Below, one piece after another: positions 54,501-61,989 of a stretch of DNA of 64,000 bases. A model generated the notes under the pieces. That model was not told the DNA's origin. It was given only the letters and a program-made list of their open reading frames with translations, and searched no databases. Source of the stretch: CAZSNT01 sp964607765 (GTDB lineage: Bacteria; Verrucomicrobiota; Lentisphaeria; Oligosphaerales; JABHEG01); the NCBI GenBank assembly GCA_964607765.1, contig CAZSNT010000031.1, forward strand, positions 6,844-70,843, given 5' to 3'. The first letter of the stretch is position 1. Each line of letters opens with the position of its first letter. Made by a program: the position numbers and the translations under genes.

Positions 54501-55128
54501 CGTCGCCGCGGATGTCAGGGATGCGCAAGGACAGTTCGGACAATTCGGCCCGGAAAGCCGGCGTCTCGGCAGTACCCTCTTCCTCGTAGACGACTGTCAC
54601 CTCACTGATATCGATGTTCGAGACGACGATGTTCAAGGGCAGCTCGTAGTCGGGGTCGAGCGGCGGCGTCTCCGCAGGCGGCGCAGGCGCAGGCTGCGGC
54701 GCAGGGCGCCCCGGGGGGCCGGGCGCGGGCTGCGGCGTCGGGGCAGGTTTCCCGGCCTCTTTGCTGCTCTTGGCCGGTTCCACGATGTGGACCCGTGCCT
54801 GGGTGAAGGTGAGTTCGTCTACCCGCAGCTCACGCCGGAGCAGGGCGAGGAGACTGTAGCGACAACGCACTTTCGTTGCAGTGAGCAACGGTGCTGACTC
54901 CGGGCCTACTCGCAGCCCGTGCACCTCCAGCTTGGAGAGTGGCGACAGGTGCACGCGTTCCGCGACGATGGGCGTGCCGGTCTTCTCCGCTACCCGGGGC
55001 AGGACCTGGCCCGTGATGAAGGAGCTGCGCGTGACAATGAAACACGCGGCAATAACCAGGACGAGCAGGAGGAGCGCTGCGATGCTCAGCCACTTCAGGA
55101 TTCGGCGCAGGCGTGATTTGGCAGCCAT
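51583..55128 (-). CDS. Large AsmA/TamB-like envelope protein
   Basis: This protein of 1181 residues starts at the ATG at 55128 (GGAGGG 7 bases upstream). A basic head and one membrane helix (about 12-35, IAALLLLVLVIAACFIV) anchor a long periplasmic region of beta-rich repeats, including an AsmA-type C-terminal part (EIRLKTDSDLLAAIPGV, LPFAPFLDTF, HFTEGKIAFRADSG). Family members bridge inner and outer membranes and help lipid transport or outer-membrane assembly. Proline-rich linkers occur near 130-175, 725-775 and at the C-terminus (about 1110-1160), which is unusual for the family. The end (REARRDALRQLGGSLLRDL) is a charged helix. AsmA-like is confident; the exact role is not. Confidence 0.8.
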   Translation of the reverse strand: MAAKSRLRRILKWLSIAALLLLVLVIAACFIVTRSSFITGQVLPRVAEKTGTPIVAERVHLSPLSKLEVHGLRVGPESAPLLTATKVRCRYSLLALLRRELRVDELTFTQARVHIVEPAKSSKEAGKPAPTPQPAPGPPGRPAPQPAPAPPAETPPLDPDYELPLNIVVSNIDISEVTVVYEEEGTAETPAFRAELSELSLRIPDIRGDAPLKLVFYARIDAVSAPDVSVTAGLIEAELNAQLRSNLLPSGATAELRLHGLTGSIGEIDLAGRRVTVSADIAGTPDALEIRDLSVAEHAGPDLIVKLAASGSADLTGPDLDLEVALDPLTSQALNVLGAVAGGYDFGETSVTYRGRMRMQHGTQLTATGRLDVNQLTVACPAQELPALAPLNLTVAYEASVDTARESVACKRLDVEVRDADRRMVTIGLSDTVTVSLKDMDSDTGVSPATVTLAVDELPLSLVNPFLSGPDAPKIEAGTLNTQLAATVKRLGKDTQLSGTVDVNGLAISAGDIRIADVSVSQKLDARLAEMEQLTVRESETRVLVSDQTALTLRNTAALNINDLSGTVTTELVELNEQLVRAVPPPLLDGITVDQLRAKARVTTRIAEKGKHIHAKGHVGPVQVRATLPEYQPLPALESDLEFDAELTPERCSLTSIRLQAATDEQLLADISLQGTVALPPDKGVSEIALQSTRLDAQALAGLLEPIEDDQREPAPTAPAPEQPREPPAEAPTPTPREPAPPETPDEAEPTGLEGIEAVAKLDLKNITYGKILVSSCVGTVLVKDNQVSADPLDLIVNGAAIHLESAVDLGAPDLTYKTKLDIANLPFAPFLDTFAPDLATALQGGLKHFGLDIDGKGTSPLAIARNLVGGISLDLAEIRLKTDSDLLAAIPGVNLLLLPYHWLENFEGALGGPGALKFVSDELGKLKQKATHQLGKLDDMHFTEGKIAFRADSGALELTQCLLNSNLTPELSFSGALNLPDGVSSTGTGFDPPFKELQADMRVMGVPVPIKMAVGGTAKHPKADYAGSVKATLGAVAETAKNVVKGILGAAVEGLSRGEKVDFKRLAEETLRGKTGTDAGTGVPPPPASDRQPKPKSRDLLFNVLDQALGRPQPKPQQQPAPPPPDQQQQPPQPEPPPKPPAPKQAPEPQPKPPVSPREARRDALRQLGGSLLRDLMKTE

Positions 55129-55268
55129 GTCTGTTCCCTCCGACGTTCGGTTTACGTCTTGTGTGACACGTCCGGCGCTGCGCGGGTTGCAGCGCATCAC
55201 AAAAGCGAGGAGACCGCTTGCAAAACGGACGGCGCTCCCTATTTTATCGGGGTATTTCTTCCAAGGCT

Positions 55269-55345
<77 letters not shown>

Positions 55346-55357
55346 TCTTCCCTCTTC

Positions 55358-57970
55358 TCAGCTGTCCAGCAGGTTCCGGACCTTTGTGAGCAGTTCGTCC
55401 GGCGTGAAAGGCTTCTGCAGAAACTCGATGCGCGGGCCTTCCGCATCGAGATTGACGATAGCGGAATCGGTGTAGGCCGACATGTAGAGGACCCGGAGTC
55501 CGGCGCGTTCCCCCCCGAGCTTGGCCGCGATCTCCAGGCCGCTCATGCCCGGCATTATCACATCGGTGAGCAGCAGCCGGATCTGTTCGGCGTGCTCTGC
55601 CCAGAGCTGCAGCACATCAGCGCTGTTTGAGGCCGCGTGTACGGTGTAGCCGTAATTCTCGAGCACGCGCTGGGCCATGTGCAGTACTGACTCTTCATCG
55701 TCCACGAGCAGGATTGCTTCGTGGCCTTGCGGCGAAGCGGCTGCCAGCTCGTTCGCCTGCTGCTCGGTCGCGGTGCTGTCCGCTTCAGCCTGTTCGGTCG
55801 GCACGCGCGGCAGGTAGACACTGAAGCGTGAGCCAACGCCCAGTTCGCTCTCGACTCGGATATCGCCGTCGTTCTGTCTGATGATGCCGTACACGGTGGC
55901 CAGCCCCAGCCCCGTTCCTTTCCCCTCGCGTTTCGTGGTGAAGAAGGGCTCGAACATGCGTGCTTTTGTCTGTTCGCTCATGCCGCTGCCGGTGTCGGCG
56001 ATGTCAAGTTGTATGTACTCGCCGGCGGGCAGGAGCGGGACCGTGGTGTCGCCTTCCTCAATGGTGGTTGTCTTCACGGTGACGCGGAGCTGGCCGCCCT
56101 GGGGCATGGCGTCACGCGCATTGACGGCGAGGTTAATGATGATCTGGTCGAGCTGGACAGGGTCCACGCACACGTACATTGGCTCGTCCGGGAACGTGGA
56201 GTTGAGCTCGATGTTCGCCCGGATGAGGCGGCGCAGCATTTTCTCCGTGCTCGCCACTGCCTTGCACAGATCCAGTGTCTGATGTGTGGTGTGCTGCCGG
56301 CGGCTGAACGCGAGCAGCTGCCGTGTCAGTGCGGTCGCGCGATTGCCGGCTTCCATGATCTCGTCGACGCTCTCTCTGGTGGCATCGTCGAACTTGTCTC
56401 GCTCCAGCACGAGCAGGTTGCAGCTGCCGAGGATCACGGTAAGCAGGTTGTTGAAGTCGTGCGCCACGCCGCCTGCCAGTTCGCCGATCGCCTCCATTTT
56501 CTGCGACTGCTGCAGCTGCGCTTCCATGGCCACCTGCTCGGTTATGTCACGCTTCACGGCGACGTAGCTGACCGTCTTGCCGCCGGCGCTCCGGACCGGG
56601 GAGATGACTGCTTCTTCCTCGTAGAGCGTCCCGTCTTTGCGCGCATTGACGAACCGTCCGACCCAGACACCGCCCTTGTGCAGCGTATCCCACAGATCGC
56701 GGTAGAACGACTCGTCGTGCTGTCCGCTCTTCAGCATGCGTGTGTGCTGACCGACCGTCTCTGCCCGGGAATAGCCTGTGATGCTCTCGAATGCTGGATT
56801 GACATATTGGATCACGCCCCGCAGGTCCGTGATGATGATCGCTTCTGCAGCCTGCTCAACCGCTGTGGAAAGAAGGCGCCGTTCAGCGATTTCCCGTTCC
56901 AACTGCCTGTTCTTCTCTTCCAGCCACTGTCGTTGCCCCACGGCTTCGCGCAGTCGGGCGCCGGTCACCATTGCCTGAACGCGGGAGCGGAGGATCAGAG
57001 CGATTGCGGCCAGGATGATCAAGGCGACCGCGCCCATTCCCAGCGGATACTCCCACGGTCGCGGCGGGACGAGCACAGCGGCCTCCGGTGCTGCCGTGAC
57101 CATGGTCAGCCCCGGGTGTTGTGTCGGTACATTCACGGCACCCATGCGTTCGGACGCGCCGTCAGGGCCCGGTACTGCGAAGAAGAGCGGCTCGCCGGGC
57201 TCCCGCATGGCCAGCTGCAGCAGCGAATTGAGAAGGGGCGTCGTTCGGCTTGTGGGTGACAGGAACGCTCTGTCATCCAGCAGCACGCAGGAGACGTACT
57301 CACCGGACCTGTCGATCCGGGACAGACGTGTGCCGATCGCAGCCGGGCGGATCCACGCCAGCAGTTGTGCCACGTGCACGCCCTGCCACGAGCATGCCGT
57401 GCTGAGCACCAAGCCTGGTGCGCTTCCGTGACTGAGATCGGGCAGCGCGGTCGGCTTCGTGTAGGCCGGATCGATGAACATCCGCCACACGGCGCTCGGC
57501 GGCTGCGGTGTCTCGTCCATGTGCAGGTCGATCAGCGGGTCGCCTGCCGGGCTGACAAGAGCAAAGCGGCAGAACACGTGGCCCCGGCTCTGGGTCAGTC
57601 GCTCCAACTCGGGCAGCAACTGTTTCTGCAGGCGTTGGGCTTCGGCCTGCAGCTCGGCCCCGGTCAGTTGGTTCGTGGCCAGCAGCACCAGGAATTGGGC
57701 GAACCCCGGGCTGCCCATCAGGTAGGTCAGCTCGCCCTGTCGTTGGGCGAGGAATTGGTCGATGCTGGCGCTGCGGAGCCGCGACTCATGGACCAAGTCA
57801 TCGATGCCGCGCTGCTGCAGTGCCAGGTTCGAAGAGTAGACCGTACCCAACAGCACGGCAATGTAAGCCATGAGTACAAGCAGCACGGCAAGGATCAGCG
57901 GACGCCCCCCTCTATCGCGGGACGGCGCAGTCGGTGCGGCGGCTTGACTGTTCCTGTTATGAGGACTCAT
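55358..57970 (-). CDS. PAS-containing hybrid sensor histidine kinase with C-terminal receiver
   Basis: This 870-residue protein has a membrane helix at about 27-48, an extracytoplasmic sensor region to about 305, a second helix (about 308-330), a coiled segment (RQWLEEKNRQLEREIAERR) and a PAS/PAC domain (about 368-485; IQYVNPAFESITGYSRAETV). The HisKA domain has ELAGGVAHDFNNLLTVILGS with the phospho-acceptor His. The ATPase domain has LAVNARDAMPQGG, DIADTGSGMSE and GKGTGLGLATVYGI. The receiver (about 750-870) has ILLVDDEESVL, LLLTDVIMPGMSG with the phospho-Asp, and the conserved Lys in FLQKPFTPDEL. It is a self-contained phosphorelay hybrid with no adjacent output regulator. Signal unknown. 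Confidence 0.93.
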   Translation of the reverse strand: MSPHNRNSQAAAPTAPSRDRGGRPLILAVLLVLMAYIAVLLGTVYSSNLALQQRGIDDLVHESRLRSASIDQFLAQRQGELTYLMGSPGFAQFLVLLATNQLTGAELQAEAQRLQKQLLPELERLTQSRGHVFCRFALVSPAGDPLIDLHMDETPQPPSAVWRMFIDPAYTKPTALPDLSHGSAPGLVLSTACSWQGVHVAQLLAWIRPAAIGTRLSRIDRSGEYVSCVLLDDRAFLSPTSRTTPLLNSLLQLAMREPGEPLFFAVPGPDGASERMGAVNVPTQHPGLTMVTAAPEAAVLVPPRPWEYPLGMGAVALIILAAIALILRSRVQAMVTGARLREAVGQRQWLEEKNRQLEREIAERRLLSTAVEQAAEAIIITDLRGVIQYVNPAFESITGYSRAETVGQHTRMLKSGQHDESFYRDLWDTLHKGGVWVGRFVNARKDGTLYEEEAVISPVRSAGGKTVSYVAVKRDITEQVAMEAQLQQSQKMEAIGELAGGVAHDFNNLLTVILGSCNLLVLERDKFDDATRESVDEIMEAGNRATALTRQLLAFSRRQHTTHQTLDLCKAVASTEKMLRRLIRANIELNSTFPDEPMYVCVDPVQLDQIIINLAVNARDAMPQGGQLRVTVKTTTIEEGDTTVPLLPAGEYIQLDIADTGSGMSEQTKARMFEPFFTTKREGKGTGLGLATVYGIIRQNDGDIRVESELGVGSRFSVYLPRVPTEQAEADSTATEQQANELAAASPQGHEAILLVDDEESVLHMAQRVLENYGYTVHAASNSADVLQLWAEHAEQIRLLLTDVIMPGMSGLEIAAKLGGERAGLRVLYMSAYTDSAIVNLDAEGPRIEFLQKPFTPDELLTKVRNLLDS

Positions 57971-58254
57971 CCTAGGCGGTACTCTTGCATACCCAACAGG
58001 GCTATTCGAGCCGTCATGCGGAACGGCGGCAAGCCTGCCTATTGCGTCGGGCCGTCTCCCCCTTGATGCGACGAGCCCGTGCGGACGGTGTCTTCGAGCC
58101 GCGCCGGCTGGAATGCTACCGGTCTCGGGACACCCTGCATTACTTTACGCGGACGTACGGTCAGGTTCAAGGGGCGCGTGGTAAGGCTGTGGGCGTGATG
58201 TCGCGACCGCAGAGCGTCGCGTTACGCGGTTTGCGTTGGGCCGGGCGCAATCCG

Positions 58255-61200
58255 TCAGTCGCGCTCCTGCCCCCAGAAGATGGCGCAGTTGCGGCGCCGT
58301 ACATTGATGGCGCTCAGGCCGTGTGCGATGGCCGTGTCGATATTCGGGATAGCGCCTTCCTTGGCGATTCCGAAGAGGAATCCGCCGCCACCGGCTCCTG
58401 CGAGCTTGGCTCCCTCCAGGAACGGCGAGAGTACGGCGATCGTGTGTTCGATGACCGCGTTGCTGGTGTGCGGGTCAAGTTCCTTGTTCAGAGCCCAGTG
58501 TTTTGACAGCAGCTGGCCGGCCTCACTCCAGGCCCCGGCGCGCAAGGCATCGGCTGCCTCGACAGCCAGCGTCCGGATATCGGCGAGGATCTCGACAGTG
58601 GCGGGATCACGCGCCAGCCAGCGTCCCATGATCTCACGCAGCAGGTTTCGGGCGAGTCGGCGCTGTCCGGTGTCGACAACCACGAGGCGTTCGTCCAGTG
58701 CGATACGGTGAGGCGAAGGCAGCGGAATGGGTTGGATGTTCACGTCTTGTTCCAGCCCCGGCTGCGTTGTGGCCAGTTTGAGTCCGGGCACCAAGCTGCC
58801 GACCTGGTCCTGCCAGCCGCCGCCGGTTGTCAGCATCTGTTCTGTCGCGCTGGCTGCTGCCAGCAGCTCGCCTCTGTCCGGCTCCCGGTCCGGGGCCAGG
58901 CTCATCAGGAGCAGGCCTTTTGCCAGGGCGGCGGCCAGCGAACTGCTCGTTCCCAGCCCGCTTCCTTTGGGGACGGCTACTTCGGTACGAATCGACACGC
59001 CCCCGCCCATGCGGTCCAGCAGCTCCGGCAGCGATCTGTCCGCGTGCTCGTCGGGGCGCGCGAACAGGCAGAAGGCCGCCTTGTGGATGGCCAGGGGGTC
59101 GAGGGGGTTGTCGTAGTCGGTGAGTTGCGAGAGCGCAGTTGCTGCGAGCGCGACTTGCAGGTCCCGGCTCTCAAGCCGCACTACGGGGTCGGGCAGTCGT
59201 TCGAGAACGACTTCGACAGGGCATATTCCGTCGAGCGTCAGGGCTGCGTTCAGCACGGTGCCGCCCCGTTCCAGTGTGTGCGGCGGCGTGTCTGACCAAC
59301 CCCCGGCAAAATCGATACGGACAGGGAGCCGGACGTGCACGGCATCCCGCTTCCATTGCTGCTGCTCGGCCGACAGCTGCAGGGCGCGCTGCCCGTGCTG
59401 TCTCATCATGACAGCGGCCAGGCGTTTGAATGCATCCGACTCGAATCGCGCGGGCCCCGATTTGCCGCGGTCCGTGAACGGTTGCGCGCGCAACAGCGCG
59501 GCGATGGAGTAGACCCAGCGAACCTGCTCGAGCGGCGGCGCGATGTCGGGGGTTGCCGCCACCATCTGTCGGACCAGCACACCGAGGTCGCGGCGGCTCG
59601 GGATTTTGTCGAACCACTGCGCCACGGGGCGCTGCTGCCGGAAGTACGCCGTGCACTTCTCGAACACCAGCTTGGCAAACAGCTCCTGCTGAAATGTCTC
59701 GACGGCCTCCAGGTCCGCACAGGCAAAGCTGGATTCCAGGGAATGTCTGTCCTGCGCCAACCAGTCGCGTCCGGGCGCTGATGCATCGGCGCATGCCTGT
59801 CGCTGCCCGAACAGCGGCGCGCTGGCGCGCCACGCTTCAGCAAAGGACGGGGCAGCGGGGAACAGGCGTGCGCTCCAGAGCGTGCGTTGCGCGTCGCATG
59901 TCGCATCCGGCCAGATGGCGTTGAGGGGCACATCCCACTGTTGCAGCAGGTCTCTGAGAGGGGTGCCAAAGAGCGTGCACGCCGGCAAGGGCGCCTTGAT
60001 GTCATCATCAATGCCCCAGACGCGCAGCACGAACTGCCTTACCGCCGTGTCACTGACCGTGATGGGCAGGGCATGGGCGACGGTCCGTGCAGGCACCCGA
60101 ACGCCCGCCGGCAGCCGGGTATTGCTGACAATGGCGCCCGCCTCGATCCGGCAGCGTTCCCCGATCTCGCAGAACTCGATCACGCACCCTTCGGCGATGG
60201 ACGCGTCGTCGCGCACGGCGCTGTTCAGCACGCAGACCGCCTCGTGCACCCGACTGGACGGGGCCACCACGTGGCTGACGCGCTTGCGCCCGCCCAGCGC
60301 CCGGATGTCGTCGTCATCAACGGTCACGAGACAACGGAACTCCTCCGAGGTGCCGAAATGGAGGAACTTCGCAGGCTCCAGCGTTTCCACGTACATGGGC
60401 GTGCCGCGCAGCTTCTTCCAAATGTCGGCGCGAAGCGCCTGCAGCGGCTCCGGCGCCGCCCCGTCCGACGTGTCTGCAATGTATGCGGCGCGTTCGGTCT
60501 GCGGCGCGAGCGGCATGAGGAAGTCGCCGTAGAAATTGACCGGGCAATCGGCGTCGGCGACGCGCTGCAGCCATCCGTGTTCGCCGTGCGCCAGCTCTGC
60601 CAGTCTGGCCGCAACGTCTGCTGCCATGTATACGATTCCGGTGTCGACTGCCACATTGCCGTCGGGGCGCAGCGCCTGTTGGTGTTCGAGCTCATGCTCC
60701 GAGGGCTTGTGCAGGAATGCCCGGACCCGTGTACCGCGCTGGGCCACGAACACGCCGTGATGCGTAGCCGTGGCCGGGCACACCGGGATGGCCACGCCCG
60801 TGACGCCGGGCTGGATCATGTCGAGCTGCGAGTGATCGAACAGCAGCAACACGTCCCCGGACGCGGTGACCACACCCGGGTTCATGCGCGCCGGTACGCC
60901 GACCAAGGCTGCAAACAGCTCATCGAACAGCGTCGATGGCCTGCCGCATTTGAGCAGGCGCGGGATGGGGGCGAATACCTTGCCGAATGCCGAGTACTGC
61001 GGCAGTCGCCGACTGTCGCCGCCGGAATGAATGATCAGAATCCGGGCGTCCGAGAAAGCGTCCGACTTGCCGTCAGAGCCGGACGAGGGATGGGCCGCCG
61101 GGCGCTGGGCCGCCAGCTGTGTCAGGACGTGGAGGGTCGCGCCGCCGGAGCCCAGTCTCTTGCCTTTCGGGTCCGGGATGACCTGGAATTCCGTGACGTC

Positions 61201-61380
61201 GGGCAGCATTCCAAGCTCGTCTCGCACTCGGAGCTGGTACCGATAGGCCTCAGCCTGACGCTCGTTGGCTGCGGTCAGCACGACGGTTGTCCATGGGGTG
61301 GCCCAGTCGCCGTGGTCCAGGATGTCGTTGTAGACGTCCCAGTTCTTCAGGTGCGCTTGGTGGAAGAAGGATGTGGGCAT
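58255..61380 (-). CDS. fkp: Bifunctional L-fucokinase / L-fucose-1-phosphate guanylyltransferase
   Basis: This 1041-residue protein makes GDP-L-fucose from free fucose. The N-terminal guanylyltransferase half has VIPDPKGKRLGSGGATLHVL and IIHSGGDSRRLPQYSAFGKV. A beta-helix-like linker follows. The C-terminal GHMP kinase (from about 690) has VRLPVRIDFAGGWSDTPPHT and PKGSGLGTSSSLAAALAKGL, the ATP loop, and GAKLAGAGGGGFLFGI near the end. Length is close to Bacteroides Fkp. The product feeds fucosylation of surface glycans. The heptamer array starts 4 bases upstream of the start codon, leaving no normal ribosome site. Confidence 0.9.
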   Translation of the reverse strand: MPTSFFHQAHLKNWDVYNDILDHGDWATPWTTVVLTAANERQAEAYRYQLRVRDELGMLPDVTEFQVIPDPKGKRLGSGGATLHVLTQLAAQRPAAHPSSGSDGKSDAFSDARILIIHSGGDSRRLPQYSAFGKVFAPIPRLLKCGRPSTLFDELFAALVGVPARMNPGVVTASGDVLLLFDHSQLDMIQPGVTGVAIPVCPATATHHGVFVAQRGTRVRAFLHKPSEHELEHQQALRPDGNVAVDTGIVYMAADVAARLAELAHGEHGWLQRVADADCPVNFYGDFLMPLAPQTERAAYIADTSDGAAPEPLQALRADIWKKLRGTPMYVETLEPAKFLHFGTSEEFRCLVTVDDDDIRALGGRKRVSHVVAPSSRVHEAVCVLNSAVRDDASIAEGCVIEFCEIGERCRIEAGAIVSNTRLPAGVRVPARTVAHALPITVSDTAVRQFVLRVWGIDDDIKAPLPACTLFGTPLRDLLQQWDVPLNAIWPDATCDAQRTLWSARLFPAAPSFAEAWRASAPLFGQRQACADASAPGRDWLAQDRHSLESSFACADLEAVETFQQELFAKLVFEKCTAYFRQQRPVAQWFDKIPSRRDLGVLVRQMVAATPDIAPPLEQVRWVYSIAALLRAQPFTDRGKSGPARFESDAFKRLAAVMMRQHGQRALQLSAEQQQWKRDAVHVRLPVRIDFAGGWSDTPPHTLERGGTVLNAALTLDGICPVEVVLERLPDPVVRLESRDLQVALAATALSQLTDYDNPLDPLAIHKAAFCLFARPDEHADRSLPELLDRMGGGVSIRTEVAVPKGSGLGTSSSLAAALAKGLLLMSLAPDREPDRGELLAAASATEQMLTTGGGWQDQVGSLVPGLKLATTQPGLEQDVNIQPIPLPSPHRIALDERLVVVDTGQRRLARNLLREIMGRWLARDPATVEILADIRTLAVEAADALRAGAWSEAGQLLSKHWALNKELDPHTSNAVIEHTIAVLSPFLEGAKLAGAGGGGFLFGIAKEGAIPNIDTAIAHGLSAINVRRRNCAIFWGQERD

Positions 61381-61384
61381 ACTC

Positions 61385-61836
61385 GGTGTTCGGTGTTCGG
61401 TGTTCAGTGTTCAGCGTTCGGCGTTCAGCGTTCGGTGTTCAGCGTTCGGCGTTCAGCGTTCGGCGTTCAGCGTTCGGCGTTCAGTGTTCGGTGTTCAGTG
61501 TTCGGCGTTCGGCGTTCAGCGTTCAGCGTTCGGCGTTCAGCGTTCGGCGTTCGGCGTTCGGCGTTCAGCGTTCGGCGTTCNNNNNNNNNNNNNNNNNNNN
61601 NNNNNNNNNNNNNNNNNNNNNNNNNNNNNNNNNNNNNNNNNNNNNNNNNNNNNNNNNNNNNNNNNNNNNNNNNNNNNNNNGCGTTCGGCGTTCAGCGTTC
61701 GGCGTTCGGCGTTCAGCGTTCGGCGTTCGGCGTTCGGCGTTCAGCGTTCGGCGTTCGGCGTTCAGCGTTCGGCGTTCGGCGTTCGGCGTTCAGCGTTCGG
61801 CGTTCGGCGTTCAGCGTTCGGCGTTCGGCGTTCAGC
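61385..61836. repeat. Long heptanucleotide array (consensus CRGYGTT) interrupted by an N gap
   Basis: Units CGGTGTT, CAGTGTT, CGGCGTT and CAGCGTT follow each other without break from just upstream of fkp to 61836, with 100 unknown bases at 61581-61680 where assembly failed. True length is therefore unknown. The array fills the space between divergent fkp and the helicase gene. Because 7 and 3 are coprime, all frames stay open and give artificial long ORFs of the (V/A)FGVQRS type. Bases 61837-61989 hold only the helicase leader with AAAGGAG. Confidence 0.95.
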
Positions 61837-61989
61837 GTCGCTCCTCGCTCCTTGCCGCGTGGCGTTCACGGGTCAGGCAGTACGTTACGCGTCGGTTGGG
61901 GTTTTGGAAAGCTGCTCGGCTCGCGCTTGCTGAGCGGGGCTGCGGATGGCATATTACAGGTCCACTCACTTTATCCAAAGGAGATCCGT

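Noticed and set aside
57971..58254. Small plus-strand gene between the hybrid kinase and fkp
   Set aside because: The frame runs into fkp antisense, has no ribosome site and shows no motif; I see nothing supportable in this 284-base spacer.
61381..61836. CRISPR array
   Set aside because: Units are 7 bases without spacers; no cas genes are present.
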